A stretch of 64,000 nt of DNA from NCBI RefSeq assembly GCF_014697425.1, contig NZ_JACJRU010000010.1:1-64000 (forward strand). The letters are read 5' to 3'. The stretch comes from Nostoc sp. FACHB-110 (GTDB taxonomy: Bacteria > Cyanobacteriota > Cyanobacteriia > Cyanobacteriales > Nostocaceae). The translations under genes were made by a program, and so were the position numbers. The notes below the pieces were generated by a model that worked only from the letters and a program-made list of their open reading frames with translations, made no database searches and was not told the DNA's origin. Shown in pieces: positions 54,323 through 63,628 of the stretch (positions within the stretch are counted from its first letter, which is position 1; each line of letters starts with the position of its first letter).

Positions 54323-55636
54323 ATGCTATTAAAACGTTCATTTCCCAAAGTTCGCTGGAAATCTTGGGTTAAGCCTTGGCAGCAAGTAGATTGGTTATTG
54401 TTTTGTTTGCCTGTGGCTGTGAGTATTTTTGGCGGACTCATGATTTTAAGTACAGAACTCAAACAACCAGTTACTGATTGGTGGTGGCACTGGTTAGTAG
54501 CTGGTATTGGCACTTTCATTGCCTTGTTTTTAGCGCGTATCCGCTATGAACATTTGCTTCAGTGGCATTGGGTGACATATGCTTTGACAAACATGAGCTT
54601 GATTGCCGTGATGTTGGCTGGTACTAGTGCTAAAGGCGCACAGCGTTGGATTAGCGTGGCTGGTTTTAACGTCCAACCATCAGAATTTGCCAAAATAGGC
54701 ATCATCATCACCCTAGCGGCTTTACTGCACAAGCGCACTGCTGCTTCCTTAGATAATGTCTTTCGCGCCCTTTTAATTACTGCTGTTCCTTGGGCATTAG
54801 TATTTTTACAACCAGATTTAGCAACATCCTTGGTATTTGGAGCAATTGTTTTAGGGATGTTGTACTGGGCTAATGCTAACCCTGGTTGGCTAATCTTACT
54901 AATTTCTCCAGTAATTTCTGCCATTCTGTTTAGTATTTCTTGGCCTTTACAGGAACCAATCATCTTATTTAAAGAATTAGCTTTAGGGCCGTTAGGTATA
55001 ATCTGGTCATTTGCAATGGCAATTGTCGGCTGGCAAACACTACCTTGGCGAAGGTTTGGTCTGAGTGCAATTGGGGCTTGGATTTTGAATATCCTGGGTG
55101 GTGAAATAGGTGTTTTTGCCTGGAATCATATTTTAAAAGAGTATCAAAAAGACCGTCTCACCGTGTTTATTGATCCAGATCACGATCCCCTTGGTGCAGG
55201 CTATCACCTAATTCAATCTCGAATTGCTATAGGTGCAGGGGAAGTTTGGGGTTGGGGTTTGTTTAAAGGGCCAATGACCCAACTAAATTTTGTCCCTGAA
55301 CAGCATACAGATTTTATTTTCTCAGCTGTAGGGGAAGAATTTGGTTTTATTGGTTGTTTAGTAGTTTTGTTGGTTTTTTGCCTAATTTGCTTGCGTCTAC
55401 TGCACATAGCTCAAACAGCCAAGGACAACTTTGGTTCGTTATTAGCAGTTGGTGTGTTGTCGATGATTGTGTTTCAGTTAATTGTGAACGTTGGTATGAC
55501 AGTTGGTTTAGCACCAGTAGCAGGCATTCCCCTACCTTGGATGAGTTATGGACGTTCTGCAATGCTGACTAATTTTATCGCCTTAGGAATAGTAGAATCG
55601 GTAGCAAATTTCCGACAACGCCAAAAGTATTATTGA
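54323..55636 (+). CDS. rodA: Rod shape-determining peptidoglycan polymerase RodA (SEDS family)
   Basis: A SEDS glycosyltransferase of the elongasome, working with a class B PBP. About ten membrane helices span 437 residues. Diagnostic motifs: KGAQRWISVAGFNVQPSEFAKIG, LQPDLATSLVFGAIVLGML, DHDPLGAGYHLIQSRIAIGAG, FVPEQHTDFIFSAVGEEFGFIG, and PLPWMSYGRSAMLTNFIALG. The lack of cell-division-specific neighbours and the sequence style favour RodA over FtsW. Confidence 0.9.
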   Translation: MLLKRSFPKVRWKSWVKPWQQVDWLLFCLPVAVSIFGGLMILSTELKQPVTDWWWHWLVAGIGTFIALFLARIRYEHLLQWHWVTYALTNMSLIAVMLAGTSAKGAQRWISVAGFNVQPSEFAKIGIIITLAALLHKRTAASLDNVFRALLITAVPWALVFLQPDLATSLVFGAIVLGMLYWANANPGWLILLISPVISAILFSISWPLQEPIILFKELALGPLGIIWSFAMAIVGWQTLPWRRFGLSAIGAWILNILGGEIGVFAWNHILKEYQKDRLTVFIDPDHDPLGAGYHLIQSRIAIGAGEVWGWGLFKGPMTQLNFVPEQHTDFIFSAVGEEFGFIGCLVVLLVFCLICLRLLHIAQTAKDNFGSLLAVGVLSMIVFQLIVNVGMTVGLAPVAGIPLPWMSYGRSAMLTNFIALGIVESVANFRQRQKYY

Positions 55637-55647
55637 TCAGGCAAAAA

Positions 55648-55745
55648 TTCAATAGTCAATCGTCAATGGTCTATTAGGATAAAAACTATGGGCGATTAAC
55701 TCTAGACTATTGACTTTGGACTCTGGAGTATTAACCATTGACAAG
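55648..55745. repeat. STRR heptamers (ATAGTCA/TTGACTT type)
   Basis: Degenerate seven-base units on both sides of a short unique stretch between rodA and ndhO. The halves are partly complementary. Confidence 0.6.
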
Positions 55746-55771
55746 TATATAGATCAGCAAGGGTAAAAATT

Positions 55772-55963
55772 ATGATTCTTCCTGGAGCAACTGTTCGTGT
55801 TAAAAATCCCGCAGATACGTACTATCGCTATGAAGGACTCGTACAACGGGTAAGCGATGGTAAGGTAGCTGTATTGTTTGAAGGTGGCAACTGGGATAAG
55901 TTAATTACCTTTCGCCTTTCTGAACTGGAACTTGTAGAGACAACAGCAGGACGTAAAAAGTAG
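55772..55963 (+). CDS. ndhO: NAD(P)H-quinone oxidoreductase subunit O
   Basis: A small stromal/cytoplasmic subunit of the cyanobacterial NDH-1 complex, which serves cyclic electron flow around photosystem I and respiration. The 63 residues ([52 protein letters not shown]) match NdhO. Confidence 0.93.
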   Translation: MILPGATVRVKNPADTYYRYEGLVQRVSDGKVAVLFEGGNWDKLITFRLSELELVETTAGRKK

Positions 55964-56054
55964 AAAGTAAAAAGTAAAAAGGTAAAAGAAAAAATAATTA
56001 ATATCTTTTGCCTTTCATCTTCCACCTTTTGCATTTGCCTTTTAACTTGATTGT

Positions 56055-56711
56055 ATGCGCCTTCCTTTACCACAGTTTACAACTAGCGATCGCCATCCTC
56101 ACCACATTGCGGAGGTGATCGAAACTAACACTACTGAATTTTTGGCACAGTGCTTAGAACCAGAAGACTTGAGTTTTCCGGCAATGCCACCGTTTGGTAG
56201 TTGGGTTTGTGCTGTGGATGAAGAGTCAGGCAATCAAGTATATGCTGTGGTTTCTTATGCTACTACTATGCCCATTGATTCTGTACATCGGGCTGTAGCA
56301 CTGGGGTTGTCATTACAAGATTTACGTGAGGAACAACCCCAGATTTTTGCCATGCTCAAAACTGAGTTTCGCGCGGCAATTGTTGGCTTTACGCCACCTT
56401 TAGATCATCCTTCTGCCACTCCTAGAATCTACCAGTATCTACCACCGCGTCCGCCCCAAATTCATCAAGCTGTTTATCGTTGTGAAGCAGAAGCAATCAT
56501 TAAATTTACTGAAGAATTAGATTTTTTACGTACATTATTGTCTGTAAACGGTGCGCCTGTTGAGTCATTAACCGCAGCTGCTATCCGTGATGTCTACCAG
56601 TTACGTCAAGCTGACCGACAATGGCTCGTTCAGGCAGGACGGATGCTGAGTGTACTTTTGAAAGATGACTACGATCGCTTGCGTTTTATTTTAAGTCAAA
56701 TCCACCCTTAG
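56055..56711 (+). CDS. HAS-barrel domain protein
   Basis: The N-terminal ~100 residues (HHIAEVIETNTTEFLAQCLE, PPFGSWVCAVDEESGNQVYAVVSYATT) resemble the HAS (HerA/ATP synthase) barrel, which normally caps HerA-type motors. The remainder is helical (IIKFTEELDFLRTLLSV, QLRQADRQWLVQAGRMLSVL, KDDYDRLRFILSQIHP) with no ATPase. It is a conserved-looking cyanobacterial protein; a link to the HerA protein of this genome is possible but untested. Confidence 0.7.
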   Translation: MRLPLPQFTTSDRHPHHIAEVIETNTTEFLAQCLEPEDLSFPAMPPFGSWVCAVDEESGNQVYAVVSYATTMPIDSVHRAVALGLSLQDLREEQPQIFAMLKTEFRAAIVGFTPPLDHPSATPRIYQYLPPRPPQIHQAVYRCEAEAIIKFTEELDFLRTLLSVNGAPVESLTAAAIRDVYQLRQADRQWLVQAGRMLSVLLKDDYDRLRFILSQIHP

Positions 56712-56865
56712 GTAGTTCGTCGGAAGACGATTGCCTAGGTAGTTTAGGATCAAAGCTTTTGCTGATTTATCAGGGTAGCTCTTATATTTATTTATGCACA
56801 TTTTTTAGCGTGATAGCCCTAAGGGCGATCGCTATTTAATCATCGCTCTATTTAAGACCTCATCT

Positions 56866-58998
56866 ATGGAACTAGTATCACAAGTTCTTGGTCTAGAACT
56901 CACCTCTCAAGTTCTCGCTCAAGAGCAAGTTGTTCCCTTTGCAGTTTTACTCTTGGTTATTTTAGTTGTACCCGTCCTGTTTGAGCGACTCAGACTACCA
57001 GGATTAGTGGGTTTAGTATTTGCTGGGTTAGTGCTTGGCCCGTCAGGCTGGAATTTATTTCAGACGCAGTTACCAGTAATTCACCTGCTATCTGAAATTG
57101 GTTTAGTTTATTTAATGTTCATAGCCGGTTTAGAACAAGATATCAAACAATTCCATCAACAGAAAAAGCGTTCTTTAGGATTTGCGAGCCTGACTTTTTT
57201 GATACCATGTATCCTGGCAGTTTTTTTAGGCAGAATTTTTAATTTTGGCTGGAATACATCTATATTGATGGGATGTTTATTTTCTTCCTATACTCTTTTG
57301 GCATATCCCATTCTTAGCCGTTTAGGAGTTACTAATAATCAAGCTATCAGTGCTACTATCAGCGCTAATATACTCACTGATATCAGTACTCTTGTAGTAT
57401 TGGCTGTTTGTGTCAGTAGTTTGCCATTGGGTTTTAACTTACCTAATTTACTGACTTTATTAGGACGTATTGTTATTTATGCCGCCATTATTGTACTAGG
57501 ATTTGAGTGGGCGGGGCAAGAATTTTTGCGGCGATCGCCAGAGAATGAAGGGAAGCAATTATTGTTAGTTTTGCTAGCTATATTTGTCGCATTATTAATA
57601 GCTCACTACTTGAAAATAGAAAAAATATTTGGAGCTTTTTTAGCTGGTTTGCTCATCAACCAAATAGTAGACGACAGCCCAATTAAAGAAAAATTAGTAT
57701 TTATTGGTACATTTTTGTTTATTCCTATTTTTTTTATTGATATTGGTTTATTAGTTGATTTGTCGGCTTGGGTGAGAAGTAGCACCAATGTCGAATTAGT
57801 AGTGCTATTTGTAACTGGTGTAATTGCCAGCAAATTTATAGCAGCTTTACTAACCAAACTAGTTTATCGCTATAACTGGCAAGAAATGTTAACAGTGTGG
57901 TCTTTATCCATACCGCAGGTAACTACAACTTTAGCTGCTACCTTCATTGGATATCGCACGGGATTGCTATCAACTGAAGTCATGCACAGTGTAGTAGTTT
58001 TAATGTTAATTACATCACCTTTAAGCTTATTACTTACTAATCGTTTTGCAGTATCTTTATCACCTACGTTCCTTTCAGAAACTGTAACTTCAAGTTTAAT
58101 TGTCCAAAAAACAGCAGAAAAGCCGAAAAATTTTACCATCGTTGTATCTATATATAACCCTTATACCCAGCAAAATTTAATTGAACTAGCAGCATTATTA
58201 GCGCGCCAATCCCAAGGGAAAATTATCCCCTTAAATATTGCTCATGTTGCGGCGCAGATGGATGCAGCACAGCTAGACGTATCTCTGCAACAAAGTGAAA
58301 GATTACTAGCAAAAGCTACAGTTCAAAGTCAGAATTTAGGAATTCAAGCAACACCGCTACTCAGAATTGATGATGACTTTGCATTAGGAATTAGTCGGGC
58401 AGCACGCGAACAAAAAGCTAATTTAATAGTGATGGGTTGGGGTCAACGTCATAGCTTCAGAGCGCGGTTACTGGGCAATGTCATTGATAGTGTACTTTGG
58501 GCAGCCCATTGTCCGGTAGCAGTAACACGTCTTGTAGAATCACCCCACAAAATTCAGCGGATTTTAGTTCCAATCGAAAATTTAACATCATTGAGCTTCA
58601 AATCTGTACAATTTGCCCAAATGTTGGCAGATGCTAATCAAGCACAAGTAACAGTTTTACATGTATGCGATCGCCGCACTAGCTATAGTAAAATCGACGC
58701 TAGGCGATCGCAACTCTTAAGTTTAGTAGCACACTTAGGCTTACAAAATACGCCGGAAATTCAAATTATTGCTCACGAAAATATTACCCAAGCAATTTTG
58801 CAGGCAGCACGACTATATGATTTAGTAGTGTTGCCTTTTATACGCAATCGAAATATTCCTGGGAGTTTAGCTATTAGCGATGTCGGTACTCAACTATCCA
58901 GACAACTGACATGTTCGATTGTCATGTTGGGAGAACCACAACATACTCAAATTAGCCTTACATCGACAAAGGTTTCTAATACTAAATCTGTAGTTTAA
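56866..58998 (+). CDS. CPA2-type Na+(K+)/H+ antiporter with C-terminal universal stress domains
   Basis: About 12 membrane helices (residues 20-400; LPGLVGLVFAGLVLGPSGW, NQAISATISANILTDISTLVV with the ion-binding Asp, LLVLLAIFVALLIAHYLKIEKIFGAFLAGLLI, FFIDIGLLVDL). Then come two UspA-like domains (about 425-570 and 575-695): FTIVVSIYNPYTQQN, ANLIVMGWGQRHSFRARLLGNVIDSVLWAAHCPVAV, and IQRILVPIENLTSLSFKSVQ. The Usp part probably senses ATP/ADP or stress to gate transport. It resembles cyanobacterial NhaS-type antiporters. Confidence 0.9.
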   Translation: MELVSQVLGLELTSQVLAQEQVVPFAVLLLVILVVPVLFERLRLPGLVGLVFAGLVLGPSGWNLFQTQLPVIHLLSEIGLVYLMFIAGLEQDIKQFHQQKKRSLGFASLTFLIPCILAVFLGRIFNFGWNTSILMGCLFSSYTLLAYPILSRLGVTNNQAISATISANILTDISTLVVLAVCVSSLPLGFNLPNLLTLLGRIVIYAAIIVLGFEWAGQEFLRRSPENEGKQLLLVLLAIFVALLIAHYLKIEKIFGAFLAGLLINQIVDDSPIKEKLVFIGTFLFIPIFFIDIGLLVDLSAWVRSSTNVELVVLFVTGVIASKFIAALLTKLVYRYNWQEMLTVWSLSIPQVTTTLAATFIGYRTGLLSTEVMHSVVVLMLITSPLSLLLTNRFAVSLSPTFLSETVTSSLIVQKTAEKPKNFTIVVSIYNPYTQQNLIELAALLARQSQGKIIPLNIAHVAAQMDAAQLDVSLQQSERLLAKATVQSQNLGIQATPLLRIDDDFALGISRAAREQKANLIVMGWGQRHSFRARLLGNVIDSVLWAAHCPVAVTRLVESPHKIQRILVPIENLTSLSFKSVQFAQMLADANQAQVTVLHVCDRRTSYSKIDARRSQLLSLVAHLGLQNTPEIQIIAHENITQAILQAARLYDLVVLPFIRNRNIPGSLAISDVGTQLSRQLTCSIVMLGEPQHTQISLTSTKVSNTKSVV

Positions 58999-59314
58999 TA
59001 AAAATCCCTGATTTACTTGAGATTTGAGATAACCCCCACACCCTAAAAATTGATTTAAAAATCAGATTGTCCAACTGAACCTTCGAGTTTTTACACTAAA
59101 CTTGATTTTATTGAAGATTTGATGAATTCTTCCGTATAAATGCTCAACCCTTATATCAGGTTTGTTATTTTTCTAGATGAATTGTTCTGCTGTTCAGTGT
59201 TGTAGCAAAATATTCTGAATTAGCTCTGTTCGCCCTGCATTTTTATGTATCGGCTGGGTACTCTAAAAACAAGCTAAACAGCCACTAGTAGTATTTGAAA
59301 ATATCAAGAAAACT
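58999..59314. other. Intergenic region upstream of UXS gene
   Basis: About 315 AT-rich bases. No small gene, hairpin or NtcA-type site with correct spacing was recognised; GTA-N9-TAC occurs once near 59248. Confidence 0.4.
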
Positions 59315-60250
59315 ATGAGAATTTTGGTGACGGGCGGCGCTGGGTTTATTGGTTCCCATTTGATTGACCGATTAATACCTGAAGGGCATGAAGTCATTTG
59401 TTTAGATAATTTTTATACTGGTCATAAGCGTAATATCCTCAAATGGATGGGTCATCCCAACTTTGAGTTAATCCGCCACGATATCACTGAACCAATTCGT
59501 TTAGAAGTCGATCAAATTTACCATTTGGCTTGTCCAGCTTCTCCCGTACATTATCAGTACAACCCAGTAAAAACCGTTAAAACTAACGTTATGGGTACAC
59601 TGAACATGTTAGGGTTAGCCAAACGCGTGAAAGCAAGGTTTTTGTTAGCTTCCACTAGTGAAGTTTACGGCGATCCAGAAGTTCATCCCCAAACAGAAGA
59701 GTATCGGGGTAATGTTAATACTATCGGTTTACGTTCTTGCTACGACGAAGGCAAAAGAATCGCGGAAACTTTAGCATTTGATTATTACAGACAAAATAAA
59801 GTTGAGATTCGGGTAGCGCGCATATTTAATACCTACGGCCCAAGAATGTTAGAAAACGATGGTCGGGTCGTCAGTAATTTAGTTGTCCAAGCGTTGCGGG
59901 GAATTCCGTTAACAGTATACGGAGAAGGAACGCAAACTCGTAGTTTTTGCTACGTATCAGACCTAGTAGAAGGACTGATGCGGTTAATGAATGGTGAATT
60001 CACTGGCCCCGTCAATTTAGGTAATCCTGATGAATACACCATCTTAGAATTAGCCCAGGCTGTGCAGAATTTGGTAAATCCCGATGCTCAAATTAAATTT
60101 GAGCCATTACCTTCAGACGATCCTCGTCGCCGTCGTCCTGATATTACCAGAGCAAAAACTTGGTTAAATTGGGAACCTACCATTCCTCTACAAGAAGGGT
60201 TAAAACTGACAGTAGAAGACTTCCACAATCGCATTAACGGCGATACCTAG
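59315..60250 (+). CDS. UDP-glucuronic acid decarboxylase (UDP-xylose synthase)
   Basis: A short-chain dehydrogenase/epimerase-type enzyme converting UDP-glucuronate to UDP-xylose. NAD-binding [80 protein letters not shown], catalytic YxxxK in [26 protein letters not shown] and [13 protein letters not shown] are typical of UXS rather than generic epimerases. It precedes ugd in the same direction, which supplies its substrate. Confidence 0.92.
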   Translation: MRILVTGGAGFIGSHLIDRLIPEGHEVICLDNFYTGHKRNILKWMGHPNFELIRHDITEPIRLEVDQIYHLACPASPVHYQYNPVKTVKTNVMGTLNMLGLAKRVKARFLLASTSEVYGDPEVHPQTEEYRGNVNTIGLRSCYDEGKRIAETLAFDYYRQNKVEIRVARIFNTYGPRMLENDGRVVSNLVVQALRGIPLTVYGEGTQTRSFCYVSDLVEGLMRLMNGEFTGPVNLGNPDEYTILELAQAVQNLVNPDAQIKFEPLPSDDPRRRRPDITRAKTWLNWEPTIPLQEGLKLTVEDFHNRINGDT

Positions 60251-60409
60251 GATTTAACTTTCACAGCAGTAAAAACTGCACTGACCTGGAATACAAGCTT
60301 GACCCTATTTGTAGCTTGTCATACATAACTAGTTTATGGATAGGGTTCTGATGTCATATTGACAACTTCCTTTTGAAGAGTCACCCGAAGAAAGCGAGGA
60401 GTTTAAATA

Positions 60410-61801
60410 ATGCGTGTTTGTGTAATTGGTACTGGTTACGTTGGTTTAGTTACAGGTGCTTGTTTAGCTCACATCGGGCATGATGTAATTTGCATCGACA
60501 ATAATGAAGAAAAAGTCAAACTCATGAAATCTGGGCAATCGCCTATTTTTGAGCCTGGCTTGTCGGACATTATGCAGTCGGCAATTCAGTCTGGTAATAT
60601 CCAGTTTTCTTCTGACCTCGCGGCTGGAGTTGCTCACGGAGAAATTCTCTTTATTGCTGTTGGTACACCGCCATTACCAACTGGCGAGAGCGATACCCGT
60701 TATGTAGAAGCGGTAGCCCGTGGTATTGGGACTAATCTCAATGGTGGCTATAAAGTCATTGTTAACAAATCCACAGTACCTATCGGCTCTGGTGACTGGG
60801 TGCGGATGATTGTTTTAGATGGCATTGCTGAACGCCAAAAAGTGCTAGTACCAGCAGGTGGCGCACCAGCTGAAGATAAATTGCCAGAAATTGCATCACA
60901 TTTTGATGTTGTTAGTAACCCAGAGTTCTTGCGTGAAGGTTCAGCAGTGTATGACACCTTCAACCCTGATCGCATCGTTCTCGGTGGTAACAGCCCCAGA
61001 GCAGTTGAAATGATGAAAGAACTTTATGCCCCAATTGTGGAGCGCAAATTCGCTGCTGATAAATCTTTACCACCCGTACCTGTACTAGTTACAGACCTCA
61101 GTTCAGCCGAAATGATCAAATACGCTGCTAACGCTTTCTTAGCAACCAAAATTAGTTTTATTAACGAAGTTGCTAACATCTGCGATCGCGTGGGTGCGGA
61201 TGTCACTCAAGTTGCTAAAGGTATCGGTTTAGACTCCCGTATCGGGAACAAATTCTTACAAGCTGGTATTGGTTGGGGTGGTTCCTGTTTCCCCAAAGAC
61301 GTTTCCGCTTTAATCCACACTGCTGATGACTATGGTTATGAAGCACAATTACTCAAATCAGCGGTGAGCGTTAACGAACGTCAGCGTTTAATTGCTTTAG
61401 AAAAACTTCAACAAGTTCTCAAAATCCTTAAAGGTAAAACTGTTGGTCTACTCGGTCTGACATTTAAACCCGATACCGATGACTTGCGTGATGCTCCTGC
61501 ACTCAACTTAATTGAGCAACTCAACCGCTTAGGAGCCAAAGTCAAAGCCTACGACCCAATTATTTCTCAAACAGGAATGCGTCATGGTCTTTCTGGTGTA
61601 CTAGTAGAAACTGACGCAGAAAGACTAGCTGATAGCTGTGATGCTTTAGTACTTGTTACCGAATGGCATCAATTTAGCACCTTAGACTATGGCAAAATGG
61701 CGAAATTGATGAACAACCCTGTCATCATCGATGGGCGTAACTTCCTTGATCCCGAAACATTGGTCAGAGCAGGTTTCCAATATGTTGGTGTGGGACGCTA
61801 G
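60410..61801 (+). CDS. ugd: UDP-glucose 6-dehydrogenase
   Basis: Oxidises UDP-glucose to UDP-glucuronate with two NAD+. VIGTGYVGLVTGACLAHIGHD at the N-terminus, LFIAVGTPPLPTGESD, SNPEFLREGSAVYDTFNPDR, and the catalytic cysteine in GIGWGGSCFPKDVSAL; the C-terminal NAD-binding-like domain has GLTFKPDTDDLRDAPAL. Length 463. With the preceding UXS it provides UDP-GlcA and UDP-Xyl for extracellular polysaccharide. Confidence 0.95.
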   Translation: MRVCVIGTGYVGLVTGACLAHIGHDVICIDNNEEKVKLMKSGQSPIFEPGLSDIMQSAIQSGNIQFSSDLAAGVAHGEILFIAVGTPPLPTGESDTRYVEAVARGIGTNLNGGYKVIVNKSTVPIGSGDWVRMIVLDGIAERQKVLVPAGGAPAEDKLPEIASHFDVVSNPEFLREGSAVYDTFNPDRIVLGGNSPRAVEMMKELYAPIVERKFAADKSLPPVPVLVTDLSSAEMIKYAANAFLATKISFINEVANICDRVGADVTQVAKGIGLDSRIGNKFLQAGIGWGGSCFPKDVSALIHTADDYGYEAQLLKSAVSVNERQRLIALEKLQQVLKILKGKTVGLLGLTFKPDTDDLRDAPALNLIEQLNRLGAKVKAYDPIISQTGMRHGLSGVLVETDAERLADSCDALVLVTEWHQFSTLDYGKMAKLMNNPVIIDGRNFLDPETLVRAGFQYVGVGR

Positions 61802-61857
61802 GAAATAAAGAATAGGCGAATCAAAAGTAACCTACAGAAGTAGTAATTTTCTCATCA

Positions 61858-61887
61858 AACAGACGCGATCGCTCGCGTCTGTTTTTA
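61858..61887. terminator. Bidirectional terminator between ugd and the SLH-fasciclin gene, containing a HIP1 site
   Basis: A perfect 11-base stem (AACAGACGCGA / TCGCGTCTGTT) with a TCGC loop is followed by T's on the plus strand. The octamer GCGATCGC forms the stem-loop junction. Confidence 0.88.
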
Positions 61888-61897
61888 TTAGCCCAAC

Positions 61898-63628
61898 TTA
61901 GAAGTTGTAACCTACACCTAACATTAAGCCAACATCAGTATCATCTAAGAAAGCGGCATTGACAGCACCATTCAAAGTAAAGCGAGAGCCTAAAGGAACA
62001 TCAACACCACCAGTTAATAGGAATCCGACATCAGCATCATTGCTAGTTTCGATAGCTACACCAGCACCTACATAAGGTGAGACAGGGAAACGTTGATTAC
62101 CTGTAGGATTGACGGGACGAGGAGCAAAATCTAAAGTTATCGGGACTAAAACTACAGTATCATCACCAAATACAGCCGAAGGGCGTACTGATATAGTCCG
62201 AGTTAATCCAAGTTTGCTAATGACGGCAATGTTTCCTTCGCTTAAAGCGGAATCACCACCTAAACCAATATTGCCAGCAACTCCAACATAACTAGAACCA
62301 CCACGAGTAGCTCTACCAGGATCAACATCAGTAGTTCCTCCAGGAGTATTGTTGTTTCCAGGTTGTTGACTTACATTCAAATTGGGTGGAATCAAAACTT
62401 CGTTGATGACATGAATTACACCATTGCTCGCTTGAACATTTGGTTGAATTACAGTGGCATCGTTAACGGCAATTTGGTTATTAGCACTATTAACTTTGAT
62501 ATTTACAGGTGTATCTTCGCTGGTTTTTAGTTCTCCTGATGACAATTGACTAGTAGTTAATTGTCCTGGAACCACATGATATCTGAGAATTTTCAGCAAT
62601 AGTTCTCTATTTTCTGGTTGTTGTAGTTGCTGTACAGTTCCAGCAGGCAAAGCGGCAAATGCCTGATCTGTGGGTGCAAATACTGTGTAGGGGCCTGGTT
62701 GTTGCAGAGTTTCAGCTAATCCAGCAGTTTTCAGTAAAGTAGTTAAGGTAGTAAAAGAATTACTAGACGCAGCGATCGAAACGATATCATTACCAGTGGG
62801 AGTTGTACCAGTATTGCTAGCTGCTACAACATATTGGCTAGCCGGAAGATTGCTCGCCAAAGGTTGTGCTTGTCCCTGTCTGACTAAAGCTTGATATAAC
62901 AACGCTGCGGCTTCCGCACGAGTTAAAGGTGCTTCAGGATTAAGTTGTTTAACGTTGGGATAGTTAACAACAATGTTAGCTTCAGTGGCGGCAGCTACAT
63001 TATTGACTGCATAGCTAGGAATTGTCGAAGCATCTGTGTAATAATTATTCAGAATATCTGATGCAGAATTGCTAGTACTTAAATTTAAACCACTAGATAT
63101 AGCTGCGATCGCCTGAACTTTGGGAATTTGCTGATTGGGACGAAACGTATTATCTGGATAACCTGCCATAAAACCTGTTTCGTAGGCTTCTTGAATCGCA
63201 GAAGTAGCCCAATAATTAGCAGGTACATCGGTAAATCCATTGGCACTAAGTTGTCGCACTGGATTTTGGTTAAAAGCCTTTTGAATCATGGCTGCAAATT
63301 CGGCACGAGTTACAGCTTGGTTTGGCCTAAACGTCCCATCAGGAAATCCAGTAATCACATTTCTGGTTGCCAGTGCTTGAATAAACGGGCTACTCCAGTA
63401 ATCTGTGCCAACATCCGAAAAATTTGTCGCTGCCGTAGGACTTACAGACGGAGTAGTATTTGGATCTGTAGTTGGGGTTGCATTGGGTTCTGTAGTGGGT
63501 GTTGTAGATGGAACCGTCGTTTGAGCCAAAGTTGGGGTCGCCACTACTAGCGGACTGATTGTAGCAGTTGTTACTCCTAAAGCCAGCAAAGTTGTATGTA
63601 TTAAAGACCAACGAAACAGACTACCCAT
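61898..63628 (-). CDS. SLH-domain, fasciclin and beta-barrel envelope protein
   Basis: A signal peptide (MGSLFRWSLIHTTLLALGVT) is followed by a Thr/Pro-rich segment and three SLH repeats (FSDVGTDYWSSPFIQALATR, FTDVPANYWATSAIQEAYET, and a third near 200), which bind peptidoglycan-linked polymers. A FAS1 domain follows (about 280-415: YTVFAPTDQAFAALP, YHVVPGQLTTSQL, NGVIHVINEVLIPPNL), then a Gly-rich linker and a C-terminal region with amphipathic strands ending GVGYNF, as in outer-membrane barrels. It probably links outer membrane and cell wall, and may have adhesive roles. Confidence 0.9.
   Translation of the reverse strand: MGSLFRWSLIHTTLLALGVTTATISPLVVATPTLAQTTVPSTTPTTEPNATPTTDPNTTPSVSPTAATNFSDVGTDYWSSPFIQALATRNVITGFPDGTFRPNQAVTRAEFAAMIQKAFNQNPVRQLSANGFTDVPANYWATSAIQEAYETGFMAGYPDNTFRPNQQIPKVQAIAAISSGLNLSTSNSASDILNNYYTDASTIPSYAVNNVAAATEANIVVNYPNVKQLNPEAPLTRAEAAALLYQALVRQGQAQPLASNLPASQYVVAASNTGTTPTGNDIVSIAASSNSFTTLTTLLKTAGLAETLQQPGPYTVFAPTDQAFAALPAGTVQQLQQPENRELLLKILRYHVVPGQLTTSQLSSGELKTSEDTPVNIKVNSANNQIAVNDATVIQPNVQASNGVIHVINEVLIPPNLNVSQQPGNNNTPGGTTDVDPGRATRGGSSYVGVAGNIGLGGDSALSEGNIAVISKLGLTRTISVRPSAVFGDDTVVLVPITLDFAPRPVNPTGNQRFPVSPYVGAGVAIETSNDADVGFLLTGGVDVPLGSRFTLNGAVNAAFLDDTDVGLMLGVGYNF

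Noticed and set aside
22589..55745. Heptamer arrays as CRISPR arrays
   Set aside because: Units are seven bases, contiguous and degenerate, without unique spacers, and no cas genes are present.
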